NCBI RefSeq assembly: GCF_004363555.1
Contig: NZ_SNZJ01000013.1
Location: 52,611-116,610, forward strand
Source of the DNA: Halomonas ventosae
GTDB taxonomy: Bacteria; Pseudomonadota; Gammaproteobacteria; Pseudomonadales; Halomonadaceae
Direction of reading: 5' to 3'
DNA: 64,000 bases
Shown: positions 36,665 through 53,110 of the stretch, piece by piece
How the letters are laid out: each line of letters starts with the position of its first letter
Position numbering within the stretch: the first letter of the stretch is position 1
Position numbers and translations under genes: made by a program
The notes under the pieces: generated by a model
The model's input: the letters and a program-made list of their open reading frames with translations, nothing else
What the model was told of the DNA's origin: nothing
The model's database searches: none

Positions 36665-36694
36665 CAAAAGGCCCGCGGCAACAGTGCCGCGGGC
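36665..36694 (-). terminator. Terminator of the porin gene
   Basis: On the minus strand, a perfect 10-bp stem (36694-36685 with 36680-36671, GCCCGCGGCA/TGCCGCGGGC) with an ACAG-type loop is followed by CTTTTG (36670-36665). Confidence 0.8.
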
Positions 36695-36747
36695 AAGCAT
36701 CGGAACAGCAGGCCATCATCGGCCCGGACAGCGCCGGGCCGGCGGGA

Positions 36748-38325
<1,578 letters not shown>

Positions 38326-38335
38326 TCACCGTGAA

Positions 38336-38349
38336 CTTAATCGTTACAG
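38336..38349. promoter_or_regulatory. LacI-type operator candidate between lamB and the aldo/keto reductase
   Basis: CTTAATCGTTACAG shares its first ten bases with the near-perfect operator at 39441-39454 and has the central CG typical of LacI-family sites. It lies in an unusually AT-rich 120-bp stretch that probably holds promoters for both divergent genes. Confidence 0.5.
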
Positions 38350-38492
38350 ATCCTGATGACAAAAAGATTCTTGTAATATTACGACTAATGTCTAATCAGC
38401 TATCGGAACTCAAGCCAATTGAAGTAATAAAACTACAAATCCATCCTCGCCATGACATACCCTGCCCATCGACACCACGACGAGGACTCGCG

Positions 38493-39347
38493 ATGAGCAC
38501 CGACACGACCCCGCTCATGCTTGGCATGATGCGCCTGCATGAGACCCCTGGATTTCACGACCCCGAGCGCCTGGCCGACTGGATCGAGGCTCGCCTGGAT
38601 CAGGGACTCGACTGGTTCGACCACGCCGACATCTACGGCGGAGAGGGTAGGAACGAGCACCTGTTCGGCGAGGCACTGCGCCAACGTCCCAGCCTTGCCC
38701 AACGAGTGCGGGTGGTCACCAAGGCCGGGATCCGCATGGACCGGGGCGAGATCAAGCACTACGACAGCTCGCCGGACTGGCTGGCCGGTGCCATCGACCG
38801 CGCCCTGACACGGCTGGGCGTCGAGCGTCTCGACGTCTTCCTGATCCACCGCCCGGATCCGCTGATGGAGGCCGATGCCACCGCCAAGGCACTGGACGAT
38901 GCCGTCCGGGCCGGCAAGGTCGCCGCGCTGGGGATCTCCAACTTCCTGCCCGAGCAGTGGCGCCGCCTCCAGGCCGCGCTATCCCACCCGCTGACCCACC
39001 ACCAGCTGCAGCTCTCCCTCACCCGACCGGCACCGCTGTTCGATGGCCACTTCGATGCCCTGGGTCAGGACGCTCTGCAGCCCATGGCCTGGTCACCCCT
39101 AGGGGGCGGCACGCTGTTCGGGGGAGCGGTCGGCCGGGCCCTGGAGGCCCTCGCCACCCGCCACGGGGTCAGCCCCGCCGGGGTGGCACTGGCCTGGCTG
39201 CGTCGCCTGCCGGGCGCCCCGGTGCCGGTGATCGGCACCCTGAATCCTGCCCGCATCGAGTCCCTGCGGGACGAGGCCGATCTTCGCCTCTCCCGCCGGG
39301 ACTGGTATGCACTGCTGGAGGCAAGCCGAGGCCATGAGGTGGCATGA
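38493..39347 (+). CDS. YdhF-like aldo/keto reductase
   Basis: A 284-residue NADPH-dependent aldo/keto reductase. The catalytic tetrad is visible in order: Asp43 (FDHADIYGG), Tyr48, Lys77 (VVTKAGIRM) and His119 (FLIHRPDPLM). The NADP end shows ISNFLPEQW, PMAWSPLGGG and VIGTLNPARIESL. The pattern and length resemble E. coli YdhF. Substrate is unknown. The start ATG 38493 (MSTDTTPLML) is chosen over an upstream in-frame ATG because the leader is AT-rich and a CGAGGA SD precedes it. It lies between two LacI-like operators and may belong to the alpha-glucoside regulon. Confidence 0.85.
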   Translation: MSTDTTPLMLGMMRLHETPGFHDPERLADWIEARLDQGLDWFDHADIYGGEGRNEHLFGEALRQRPSLAQRVRVVTKAGIRMDRGEIKHYDSSPDWLAGAIDRALTRLGVERLDVFLIHRPDPLMEADATAKALDDAVRAGKVAALGISNFLPEQWRRLQAALSHPLTHHQLQLSLTRPAPLFDGHFDALGQDALQPMAWSPLGGGTLFGGAVGRALEALATRHGVSPAGVALAWLRRLPGAPVPVIGTLNPARIESLRDEADLRLSRRDWYALLEASRGHEVA

Positions 39348-39440
39348 CGGCCCGGACCGGTGCCTGCCGGGGTGGCTGGATGCGACCAATGTCTAGGTTG
39401 ATGCCGGGCAAGGGCGACGACTACCTTTGCGGCACGTAAT

Positions 39441-39454
39441 CTTAATCGTTTAAG
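39441..39454. promoter_or_regulatory. LacI-type operator upstream of aglE
   Basis: CTTAATCGTTTAAG is a near-perfect palindrome (halves CTTAATC and CTTAAAC, six of seven matching) with a central CG. It lies 96 bp before the aglE start. Related sites are at 38336 and, in front of the LacI gene itself, 50375. Confidence 0.72.
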
Positions 39455-39524
39455 TCAAAGGGTCGAACCACCCTCCGGTGCCCGGGGCATCGGAGAGACC
39501 GACCCTGCGGTTCGTCACATCGAC

Positions 39525-39532
39525 AACAACAA
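39525..39532 (+). promoter_or_regulatory. AACAACAA (Hfq/Crc-type CA motif) in the aglE leader
   Basis: AACAACAA fits AAnAAnAA and lies 17 nt before the aglE ATG, directly upstream of the GAGGAAG Shine-Dalgarno. Confidence 0.5.
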
Positions 39533-39549
39533 GCGACGAGGAAGCCAGC

Positions 39550-40818
<1,269 letters not shown>

Positions 40819-40830
40819 CCGGAGGTCGTC

Positions 40831-42644
<1,814 letters not shown>

Positions 42645-42669
42645 CCCCATGAGATCCAAGGAACCCGAG

Positions 42670-44292
42670 ATGCAAGACAACCTGACCTGGTGGCGCGGCG
42701 GCGTCATCTACCAGATCTACCCGCGCAGCTTCATGGACGCCAACGGCGACGGCATCGGCGACCTGGCTGGCATCACCGAGAAGCTGGACTATGTGGCCTC
42801 GCTGGGCGTGGACGGCATCTGGCTGTCGCCCTTCTTCACCTCACCGATGCTCGACTTCGGCTATGACGTCAGCGACTACCGCGACGTCGATCCGATGTTC
42901 GGCACCCTGGACGACTTCAAGGCGCTGCTGGCCCGTGCCCACGAACTGGGCCTCAAGGTCATGATCGACCAGGTGATCAGCCACTCTTCGGACCAGCATC
43001 CCTGGTTCCAGGAGAGCCGCCAGGACCTCTCCAACGCCAAGGCGGACTGGTTCGTGTGGGCCGACCCCAGGCCCGACGGCACGCCGCCCAACAATTGGCT
43101 GTCGATCTTCGGCGGCTCCGCCTGGACCTTCGACTCCCGTCGCCGCCAGTACTACCTGCACAACTTCCTGGTCGAGCAACCGGACCTCAACTTCCATAAT
43201 CCCGAGGTCAGGAAGGCCCAGCTGGACAACATGCGCTTCTGGCTGGAGCTGGGCGTCGACGGCTTCCGCCTCGACACCGTCAATTTCTACTTCCACGACG
43301 CCGAGCTACGCGACAACCCGCCGGTGCCGGCCGGCGAGGCCAAGACCCTGGGCGCCCCGGACGCCAACCCCTATACCTGGCAGCGCCACGTCTATGACCT
43401 GAGCCGCCCGGAGAACCTCGACTTCCTCAAGGACCTGCGTGCCCTGATGGACGAGTTCCCCGGCACCACGACGGTGGGCGAGATCGGCGACGACAACCCG
43501 CTCGAGCGCATGGCCGAGTACACCGACGGCGGCGACAAGCTGCACATGGCCTATGGCTTCGATCTGCTCAACGCCCCGCATTCGGCCAGCTACATCCGCG
43601 AGGTGATCGAACGCTTCCAGCGCCTGGCCGGCGATGCCTGGCCGTGCTGGGCGCTGTCCAACCACGACGTGGAGAGAAGCGCCACCCGCTGGGGCGAGGG
43701 CGAGGATCCCGTGGCCTACCCCAAGGCGGCGCTGGCCATGGTGCTTTCGCTGCGCGGCAGCGTCTGCCTCTACCAGGGCGAGGAACTGGGCCTCCCCGAG
43801 GCCGAGGTGCCCTTCGAGCGCATCCAGGACCCCTACGGCAAGGTGCTGTGGCCGGAGTTCAAGGGCCGCGACGGCTGCCGCACGCCGATGCCCTGGACCG
43901 ACGCGCCAAGGGCCGGCTTCACTGCCGAGGCCGTGGAGCCCTGGCTGCCGGTGGACGAGCGCCACCGGCCACTCGCCGTGGAGCGCCAGCAGGACGATCC
44001 CGACTCGGTGCTCAACGCAACCCGCCGCCTGCTGGCCTTCCGCCAGGCTCACCCGGCGCTGGTCGACGGCGCGCTGTCGCTGGTCGACGTCGGCGAGGAT
44101 CTGCTTGGTTTCATCCGCGAGGCGGGTGACGAACGACTGCTGTGCGTGTTCAACCTGACCGGCGAGACCCTGAGCACGACGCTGCCACAGCCCGGCACCC
44201 CGCTCCAGGGGCACGGCTTCGCATCGGCCCTCGACGGCGACACCCTGACGTTGCCGGCCTACCAGGCCGCCTATCTCCAGCTCGACCGTTAA
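42670..44292 (+). CDS. aglA: AglA-type GH13 alpha-glucosidase, HaG-like
   Basis: A 540-residue GH13 enzyme. Nucleophile Asp202 (GFRLDTVNF), acid/base Glu271 (TTVGEIGDDN) and stabiliser Asp333 (ALSNHDVERS). These three positions equal those reported for the monovalent-cation-activated alpha-glucosidase HaG of Halomonas sp. H11, and the flanking sequence is very similar as I recall it. No signal peptide. ATG 42670 is preferred, with AAGGAA 5-6 nt upstream; an ATG at 42649 adds seven residues. It hydrolyses maltose-type and other alpha-glucosides in the cytoplasm. It pairs with the glucosidase at 48636 in several motifs. Confidence 0.92.
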   Translation: MQDNLTWWRGGVIYQIYPRSFMDANGDGIGDLAGITEKLDYVASLGVDGIWLSPFFTSPMLDFGYDVSDYRDVDPMFGTLDDFKALLARAHELGLKVMIDQVISHSSDQHPWFQESRQDLSNAKADWFVWADPRPDGTPPNNWLSIFGGSAWTFDSRRRQYYLHNFLVEQPDLNFHNPEVRKAQLDNMRFWLELGVDGFRLDTVNFYFHDAELRDNPPVPAGEAKTLGAPDANPYTWQRHVYDLSRPENLDFLKDLRALMDEFPGTTTVGEIGDDNPLERMAEYTDGGDKLHMAYGFDLLNAPHSASYIREVIERFQRLAGDAWPCWALSNHDVERSATRWGEGEDPVAYPKAALAMVLSLRGSVCLYQGEELGLPEAEVPFERIQDPYGKVLWPEFKGRDGCRTPMPWTDAPRAGFTAEAVEPWLPVDERHRPLAVERQQDDPDSVLNATRRLLAFRQAHPALVDGALSLVDVGEDLLGFIREAGDERLLCVFNLTGETLSTTLPQPGTPLQGHGFASALDGDTLTLPAYQAAYLQLDR

Positions 44293-44306
44293 CACCACAC
44301 AAGAAC

Positions 44307-44325
44307 GCCGGCCCTGGAGGCCGGC
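44307..44325 (+). other. Hairpin adjoining the aglK Shine-Dalgarno
   Basis: GCCGGCC (44307-44313) / GGCCGGC (44319-44325) ends just before AAGGAG of aglK. It may lower aglK translation or act as a processing stem. Confidence 0.45.
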
Positions 44326-44338
44326 AAGGAGTCGCAAG

Positions 44339-45445
<1,107 letters not shown>

Positions 45446-45516
45446 GCACACCTACCCGATCCACAGCCAGCTGTATGACCGACGGGAGCCCCGGCTTCCG
45501 TCGCCAGGAGACCCCG

Positions 45517-47187
45517 ATGGCGTTTACTCAACCCTCGCACGACGAGCAGCAAGACTGGTGGCGTGGCGCGGTGATCTACCAGGTCTACCCGCGCAGCTTC
45601 CTGGACACCGACGGCGACGGCATCGGCGACCTGAAGGGCGTGATCGACCGGCTCGACTACATCGCCTCGCTGAATGTCGACGCCATTTGGCTGTCGCCGT
45701 TCTTCACCTCGCCGATGAAGGACTTCGGCTACGACGTCAGCGACTATCGGGACGTCGACCCGATGTTCGGCACCCTGGCGGACTTCGACCGCCTGGTGGA
45801 GGCCGCCCATGCCCGGGGCCTCAGGGTCACCATCGACCAGGTGCTCTCCCACACCTCCGACCAGCACCCCTGGTTCCAGGAGAGCCGGTCGAGCCGCGAC
45901 AACCCCAAGGCCGACTGGTACGTGTGGGCCGATCCCCGGCCCGACGGCGCCCCGCCCACCAACTGGCAGGCGATCTTCGGCGGCAGTGCCTGGCAGTGGG
46001 ACACCCGCCGCTGCCAGTACTACCTGCACAACTTCCTGGTCGAGCAGCCGGACCTCAACTTCCGCAACCCCGCGGTGGTGGAGGCGATCCTCGGCGAGGT
46101 GCGCTTCTGGCTGGAGCGCGGCGTCGACGGCTTCCGCCTGGATGCGGTGAACTTCTGCACCCACGGTGAGCTCAGGGACAACCCGCCCCGCTTGGAGATC
46201 GCCGAGGGCTTCATCGGGGTGCGCCCCGACAACCCCTACGGCTACCAGCTCCATCTTTACGACAAGACCCAGCCGGAGAACCTGGCTTTCCTCGAGCGGC
46301 TGCGGGCGCTGCTCGACGAGTACCCCGGCACCACCAGCGTCGGCGAGGTCGGCGACGACGACTCGCTGGGGGTGATGGCCGAGTACACCCAGGGCGGTAA
46401 CCGCCTGCACATGTGCTACTCCTTCAACCTCCTGACCGACAATGCCGACCCTCGGCACCTGCTCGCACCGCTGGAGGAGATGGAGGCGCGCATCGGCGAC
46501 GGTTGGCCCTGCTGGGCGCTGGGCAACCACGATGTCACCCGGCTGGCCACCCGCTGGGGCGCCGAGGGCGATGCCACCAGGCTGCGCCTCTACCTGGCCT
46601 TCCTGCTCACCCAGCGCGGCAGCGTCTGCCTCTACCAGGGGGAGGAGTTGGGCCTGACCGAGGCAGAGCTCACCTTCGATCAGCTGGTCGACCCCGCCGG
46701 CATCACCTTCTGGCCCTCCTACAAGGGACGCGATGGCTGTCGCACGCCCATGCCCTGGCAGGCCGATGCCCCCCACGGGGGCTTCTCCACGGGAACGCCC
46801 TGGCTGCCGGTGCCGGATGCGCACCTGGACCTGGCCGTGGACCGGCAGGCGCGGGAGCCGGACTCGCTGCTCAACGCCATTCGCGCCTTCCTGGCCTTCC
46901 GCCGTCGGCAGCCGGCGCTGGTCAAGGGCGAGATCCGCTATCACCCGCTGCGCGATGACGTCATCTGTCTCGAGCGTCGCCATCGGGGCGAGTGCCTGCT
47001 GGTGGCGCTGAACTTCGCCGGCGAGCCTCGCGAGTTCGCGGCTCCCCGCGAGGCCCACGCCCTCGACGACGCACCGTCGATGGTCAACGGCAGCTGGCAG
47101 GGCGGCACGCTGCGGCTGCCGGCCTACGGCATCGCCATCGCCCGCTGTCCGGATTGCGACCCGGGACAAGCGATCTGGCACCCCTGA
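45517..47187 (+). CDS. GH13 alpha-glucosidase, paralogue of the mal-locus enzyme
   Basis: A 556-residue GH13 enzyme: Asp209 (GFRLDAVNF), Glu277 (TTSVGEVGDDD), Asp339 (ALGNHDVTR). Compared by eye it is much closer to the glucosidase at 32074-33762 than to its immediate neighbours, sharing most of residues 35-290. The start ATG 45517 follows CAGGAG. It lies between aglK and a second binding-protein gene, inside an expanded agl operon. Specificity may differ from AglA: the loop after the nucleophile reads CTHGELRDNPP rather than YFHDAELRDNPP. Confidence 0.9.
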   Translation: MAFTQPSHDEQQDWWRGAVIYQVYPRSFLDTDGDGIGDLKGVIDRLDYIASLNVDAIWLSPFFTSPMKDFGYDVSDYRDVDPMFGTLADFDRLVEAAHARGLRVTIDQVLSHTSDQHPWFQESRSSRDNPKADWYVWADPRPDGAPPTNWQAIFGGSAWQWDTRRCQYYLHNFLVEQPDLNFRNPAVVEAILGEVRFWLERGVDGFRLDAVNFCTHGELRDNPPRLEIAEGFIGVRPDNPYGYQLHLYDKTQPENLAFLERLRALLDEYPGTTSVGEVGDDDSLGVMAEYTQGGNRLHMCYSFNLLTDNADPRHLLAPLEEMEARIGDGWPCWALGNHDVTRLATRWGAEGDATRLRLYLAFLLTQRGSVCLYQGEELGLTEAELTFDQLVDPAGITFWPSYKGRDGCRTPMPWQADAPHGGFSTGTPWLPVPDAHLDLAVDRQAREPDSLLNAIRAFLAFRRRQPALVKGEIRYHPLRDDVICLERRHRGECLLVALNFAGEPREFAAPREAHALDDAPSMVNGSWQGGTLRLPAYGIAIARCPDCDPGQAIWHP

Positions 47188-47276
47188 GCCCGTGCCTCGG
47201 GTCTGCACGACAGGTGGAAACCCCACCGTCCCCTTAACAACCACAACAGCAGCGACAACCTCAGGAGTCCACTCCC

Positions 47277-48563
47277 ATGAACCTCAACAATCCCAAGCTA
47301 TACCACCGCGCCCTGATCGGTTCCCTACTCCTGGGCGGTTCGGCACTGGCCGCCCAGAACACCCTGGCGGCGGAGATCGCCATCGCCTGCGGCCCCGGCG
47401 ACGCCTCCGACTATTGTCCGATCGCCGCCCAGGCGTGGGCCGAAAAGACCGGCAATACCGTGCAGGTCGTCTCCACCCCCAACAGCGCCACCGAGAAACT
47501 GTCGCTCTACCAGCAGCTGTTGGGTAGCCAGTCCAGCGACATCGACGTGATGCTGATCGATATCGTCTGGCCGGGCATGCTCGACGACCACCTGGTGGAC
47601 CTCGCCGAGCACCTGCCGGAGGATGCCACCGACGGCTTCTTCCCGGCGCTGGTCGACAACAACACCGTCGAGGGCCGCCTGGTGGCCATGCCCTGGTTCA
47701 CCGACGCCGGCCTGCTCTACTACCGCAAGGACCTGCTGGAGAAGTACGGCCATGAGGTGCCGGAGACCTGGCAGCAGCTGACCGAGACCGCCACCGAGAT
47801 CCAGGCCGCCGAGCGCGAGGCCGGCAACGACGACTTCTGGGGCTTCAGCTTCCAGGGCCGCGCCTACGAGGGGCTGACCTGCAACGCCCTGGAGTGGGTG
47901 GCGAGCCACGGTGGCGGCACCATCGTCGACGATCAGGGTGAGGTCACCATCGACAATCCCCGCGCCGCCGCCGCCCTCGACCTGGCCGCCTCCTGGGTCG
48001 GCACCATCTCGCCAGAAGGCGCGCTGAACCACACCGAGGAGGAGACCCGCGGGATCTTCCAGTCCGGCAACGCGCTGTTCCTGCGCAACTGGCCCTATGT
48101 GTGGGCACTGGCCAACGGCGAGGGCAGCGAGGTGGCGGCCAAGATCGGCATGGCGCCGCTGCCCCATGGCCCCGAGGGCGAGTCCAAGGCCACCCTGGGC
48201 GGCTGGAACCTCGCCGTGTCGCGCTACTCCGAGCATCCCGAGCTGGCCGCCGACCTGGTCGCCTTCATCACCTCCCGGGAGCAGCAGAAGGCCCATGCCA
48301 TCCAGATGGGCATGAACCCCACCATCGAGGCGCTCTACCAGGACGAGGAGGTGCTGGCCAGCAACCCTTCCATGAGCGAGCTCTACGAGACCCTGACCAA
48401 CGGCGTGCCGCGTCCCGCCACGGTGACCGGCGACAGCTATGCGCGGGTCTCCAACGCCTTCTTCAACCGCACCCACCAGGTGCTCTCCGGCGATCTCGAC
48501 GGCGCCAGCGCCGTCCAGCAGCTGGGCCGCGAACTCGAGCGCCTCGGCCGTCGCGGCTGGTAA
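47277..48563 (+). CDS. Second AglE-type sugar-binding protein
   Basis: A 428-residue family 1 binding protein, clearly paralogous to AglE at 39550. It shares SSDIDVM-IDIVWPGML, AMPWFTDAGLLYYRKDLL, QGRAYEGLTCNALEW, GIFQSGNALFLRNWPY and the C-terminal GRRGW/KRRRW-type end. The signal peptide is ALIGSLLLGGSALAAQNTLAAE. An N-terminal Cys pair (IACGPGDASDYC) is retained. No permease genes accompany it, so it probably feeds AglFGK with a different alpha-glucoside. A 12-bp hairpin follows the gene. The leader has AC-rich sequence (AACAACC) before a CAGGAG SD. Confidence 0.87.
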   Translation: MNLNNPKLYHRALIGSLLLGGSALAAQNTLAAEIAIACGPGDASDYCPIAAQAWAEKTGNTVQVVSTPNSATEKLSLYQQLLGSQSSDIDVMLIDIVWPGMLDDHLVDLAEHLPEDATDGFFPALVDNNTVEGRLVAMPWFTDAGLLYYRKDLLEKYGHEVPETWQQLTETATEIQAAEREAGNDDFWGFSFQGRAYEGLTCNALEWVASHGGGTIVDDQGEVTIDNPRAAAALDLAASWVGTISPEGALNHTEEETRGIFQSGNALFLRNWPYVWALANGEGSEVAAKIGMAPLPHGPEGESKATLGGWNLAVSRYSEHPELAADLVAFITSREQQKAHAIQMGMNPTIEALYQDEEVLASNPSMSELYETLTNGVPRPATVTGDSYARVSNAFFNRTHQVLSGDLDGASAVQQLGRELERLGRRGW

Positions 48564-48576
48564 GGCCATGTGTATC

Positions 48577-48603
48577 GCCCGGCCGGAGACACTCCGGCCG
48601 GGC
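48577..48603 (+). other. 12-bp stem-loop after the second binding-protein gene
   Basis: GCCCGGCCGGAG (48577-48588) / CTCCGGCCGGGC (48592-48603) with an ACA loop and no T-run. Like the stem after malE, it may protect the binding-protein mRNA from 3' decay. Confidence 0.55.
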
Positions 48604-48635
48604 CGACTCTTGCACCCACCGACAGGATCCCCAGG

Positions 48636-50285
<1,650 letters not shown>

Positions 50286-50374
50286 CAGCCTGGTGACTCG
50301 GCGGTATCGACCGGCCGCCCGGGGCTCGCCGCGGGTGGCTACCCTGACCCTGCCGGGCCATGCTAGGCTGCTAA

Positions 50375-50388
50375 CTAAATCGTTCCAG
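50375..50388. promoter_or_regulatory. LacI-type operator candidate upstream of the regulator gene
   Basis: CTAAATCGTTCCAG keeps the AATCGTT core of the operators at 38336 and 39441 and lies 33 bp before the regulator start, consistent with autoregulation. Confidence 0.5.
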
Positions 50389-50420
50389 TCCACCCTGACC
50401 GCCATGGAGTCAGCCGCCAA

Positions 50421-51470
50421 GTGCCTCTCCCCCGTCGCATGACCCTCAAGGACCTGGCCCGCGAGCTCGGCGTCTCCACCGCCACCGTCTCCAACGCCTT
50501 CAACCGGCCCGACCAGCTCTCGCCGAAGCTGCGCGCGCACATCCTCACCGAGGCCCGGCACTTGGGCTACAGCGGCCCCGACGCCCGGGCCCGCAGCCTG
50601 CGCACGGGCCGTTCGCGGATCATCGCCGTGATCCTCGCCGAGAGCCTGACCTACAGCCTCAACGATGCGGTCTCCAGCGAGCTGCTCTCGGGCATCGCCG
50701 AGGTGCTCGACACCCGCGGCCACACCCTGCTGCTGCTCTCGGGGCGCCAGAACGCCGCCAGCGTGCCCGGCGCCTCGAGCATCGCCGACGGCTTCATCGT
50801 CTATGGCCTGATGCCGAGCCTCAAGCTGTTCTCCGACCTCCCTCCCGAGCGCCCCCTGGTGGCGGTGGACTTCGATATCGAGGACCACGCCACGGTGCAC
50901 GTCGACAACGAGCCGGCGTGCTACGCCATCGCCCGCCATGCCCTGAGGACGCCGACGCGACGCCCTGCGGTGATCAACCTGCGACTGACCGAGCAGCCGT
51001 GCAACGGCCGCATCGACGACGACCAGGCGCTGCTCTCGGCCGAGCGCACCATCACCCGGGCGCGCCTCGCCGGTTTCCAGCGGGCCTTCGCCGAGGCCGG
51101 CATCGACCCGGCCGAGGTGCCGATGTGGAACATCGAGGAGAACACCTTCGAGGTCTGCACCCCGGTGATCGAGGAGATCCTCGACTTGCCGGAGGCCGAG
51201 CGGCCCGACCTGCTGCTGTGCATGTCCGACCGCATCGCCCTGACCGTGGTGACGCTCGCCGAGCAGCGCGGCCTGCGTATCCCCGAGGACCTGCGGCTGA
51301 CCGGCTTCGACGGCATCGCCGAGGGGCAGTATCGTGCTCCCCGACTGACCACCATCCGCCAGGACAGCACCGAGAAGGGCCGCATCGCCGCGCGCATGAT
51401 CCTCGGGATGGAACCCGCCGAATCCAGGGTCATGGCCACCGAAATGATGATCGGCGACACCTGCCCCTGA
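50421..51470 (+). CDS. aglR: LacI-family regulator of the alpha-glucoside cluster (AglR-like)
   Basis: A 349-residue LacI/GalR repressor. The N-terminal HTH is LKDLARELGVSTATVSNAFNRPDQLS and the hinge is GPDARARSLRTGRSR. The periplasmic-binding-like core ends with DLRLTGFDGIAEGQY and TTIRQDSTEKGRIAARM. Two starts are possible: GTG 50421 (GGAG 11 nt upstream) or ATG 50439 (MTLKDL, no SD). Operators sharing AATCGTT occur in front of this gene, aglE and lamB/aldo-keto reductase, which predicts one regulon induced by an alpha-glucoside. Naming follows the rhizobial aglR in front of aglEFGAK; here the gene is at the other end. Confidence 0.83.
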   Translation: MPLPRRMTLKDLARELGVSTATVSNAFNRPDQLSPKLRAHILTEARHLGYSGPDARARSLRTGRSRIIAVILAESLTYSLNDAVSSELLSGIAEVLDTRGHTLLLLSGRQNAASVPGASSIADGFIVYGLMPSLKLFSDLPPERPLVAVDFDIEDHATVHVDNEPACYAIARHALRTPTRRPAVINLRLTEQPCNGRIDDDQALLSAERTITRARLAGFQRAFAEAGIDPAEVPMWNIEENTFEVCTPVIEEILDLPEAERPDLLLCMSDRIALTVVTLAEQRGLRIPEDLRLTGFDGIAEGQYRAPRLTTIRQDSTEKGRIAARMILGMEPAESRVMATEMMIGDTCP

Positions 51471-51607
51471 CGCCAATCGACTCATCCGGCCGCATGCTTC
51501 AGTTGCGGATCCCGGGCGCCTCCCTCCCCTCACCGCTATAGTGAAGGTCAGGCTAGTGCCCGTGATCGGTGTCCTTCGGCGCCCGCACCGCGCACGAGGA
51601 CCCTCTC

Positions 51608-52549
51608 ATGGCCACGACGGTTGCGGTGATCCAGAAGCCTCCGGTACTGCTCCAGCGAGACGCGACCATCGAACTGATGCTGGCGTCGATCGAGGAGGCC
51701 GCCGTTGCCGGGGCGACCCTGCTGGTCTTTCCCGAAGCCTATATCCCCGGCTATCCGACCTGGATCTGGCGACTCGCCCCGGGCGGCGACATGGCGCTGA
51801 CCAGCGAGTTGCATGCCAGGCTGCGCGAGAATGCCGTCGACCTCGGCGGCGGCACCCTGGAGCCCATCCAGGAGGCGGCCGCCCGGCACGGGGTGACCCT
51901 GGTGACGGGCCTCAACGAGATCGATAGCCGCTACAGCGGCACCACCCTGTTCAACAGCGTGGTCGTGATCGGCCCGGATGGGCGGCTGCTGAATCGCCAT
52001 CGCAAGCTGATGCCGACGAACCCCGAGCGCATGGTCTGGGGCATGGGCGATGCCAGCGGGCTCACGGTGGTCGAGACCCCCGCCGGGCGCCTCGGCACCC
52101 TGATCTGCTGGGAAAGCTACATGCCGCTGGCGCGCTACGCCCTCTATGCCCAGGACCTGGAGGTCTTCATCAACCCGACCTGGGATTCCAGCGACATCGC
52201 GCTCGCCTCGCTGCGCCATATCGCCAGGGAGGGCGGCTGCTGGGTGATCGGCACGGCCACCGCCCTCCAGGGAAGCGACATTCCCGCGACCTTCCCAGAG
52301 CGCGACCGGCTCTTCACCCCGGAGGAGTGGGTCAACGTCGGCCATGCGGTGGTCATTGCCCCCTCGGGCGAGGTGGTGGCGGGCCCCCTCGATCGGGAGA
52401 AGGGGATCCTCTATGCCGAGATCGAGGTCGAGACCGCCCGCCGGGCACGTCGCTCGCTGGACGTCTGCGGCCACTATGCCCGGCCGGACATCTTCTCGCT
52501 GTCGGTGAATCGCGCCCCCCAACCCCCGGTGGTGTTCACAGAGGCCTGA
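51608..52549 (+). CDS. Nitrilase
   Basis: A 313-residue carbon-nitrogen hydrolase of the true nitrilase branch: Glu in VFPEAYIPGYPTW, Lys in NRHRKLMPTNPERMVWG, Cys in LICWESYMPLARY. The CWE context and the YIPGYP motif distinguish nitrilases from amidases. It converts organic nitriles to carboxylic acids and ammonia. Start ATG 51608 (MATTVAVIQ). It is monocistronic, between aglR and a convergent gene. The natural substrate is unknown. Confidence 0.88.
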   Translation: MATTVAVIQKPPVLLQRDATIELMLASIEEAAVAGATLLVFPEAYIPGYPTWIWRLAPGGDMALTSELHARLRENAVDLGGGTLEPIQEAAARHGVTLVTGLNEIDSRYSGTTLFNSVVVIGPDGRLLNRHRKLMPTNPERMVWGMGDASGLTVVETPAGRLGTLICWESYMPLARYALYAQDLEVFINPTWDSSDIALASLRHIAREGGCWVIGTATALQGSDIPATFPERDRLFTPEEWVNVGHAVVIAPSGEVVAGPLDREKGILYAEIEVETARRARRSLDVCGHYARPDIFSLSVNRAPQPPVVFTEA

Positions 52550-52584
52550 CAAGCATGCTTGGCGCCAGGAGGGCGCGGCGCGAA

Positions 52585-53004
52585 TCAGGCCCCGTTGAGG
52601 GTCGCGATCAGCCGGCGCGCCCCTCCGTGGTCCCGGTGCTCTCCCAGCCAGAGTCCCTGCCAGGTGCCGAGCACCGGGCGGCCGGCGCGCACCGCCAGGG
52701 TCAGCTGGGTGCCGAGCAGGCTGGCGCAGACATGGGCCGGCATGTCGTCCGGCCCCTCGAGGGTATGGCGGAAGTAGGGCAGGTCGCCAGGGATCAGCTC
52801 GCGCAGGAAGGCATCCAGGTCATGTCGCACGTCAGGGTCGGCGTTCTCGTTGAGGGTCAGCGACGCCGAGGTGTGCAGGAGCTGCAGGTGCAGCAGCCCC
52901 ATGGAGACCTCCCGCAAGCCGGGCAGGCCGTCGACCACCTCGTCGGTGATCAGGTGAAAGCCGCGCGAGCGCGGCGCGAGACGCAGCTCCTGCTGTTGCC
53001 ACAT
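52585..53004 (-). CDS. yjbQ: YjbQ/UPF0047 family protein
   Basis: A 139-residue YjbQ-family protein. It has the family signature HTSASLTLNENADPDVRHD and the C-terminal GTWQGLWLGEHRDHGG, which supply conserved His/Glu residues. Length equals the family norm (about 138). Some members show weak thiamine-phosphate synthase activity in complementation tests, but the physiological role is not settled. Start ATG 53004. It lies 106 bp after the cupin gene on the same strand, without evident regulatory sites. Confidence 0.87.
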   Translation of the reverse strand: MWQQQELRLAPRSRGFHLITDEVVDGLPGLREVSMGLLHLQLLHTSASLTLNENADPDVRHDLDAFLRELIPGDLPYFRHTLEGPDDMPAHVCASLLGTQLTLAVRAGRPVLGTWQGLWLGEHRDHGGARRLIATLNGA

Positions 53005-53110
53005 GACGGCTCCTCGAGACGGATGAAGGAGATACCGCCATGCTAGCCTGTCCCGACGCCAAGGCAAGGGCGCCGCACCCCACGGCGGGGAGCGGCACCG
53101 CCTCGCTCTC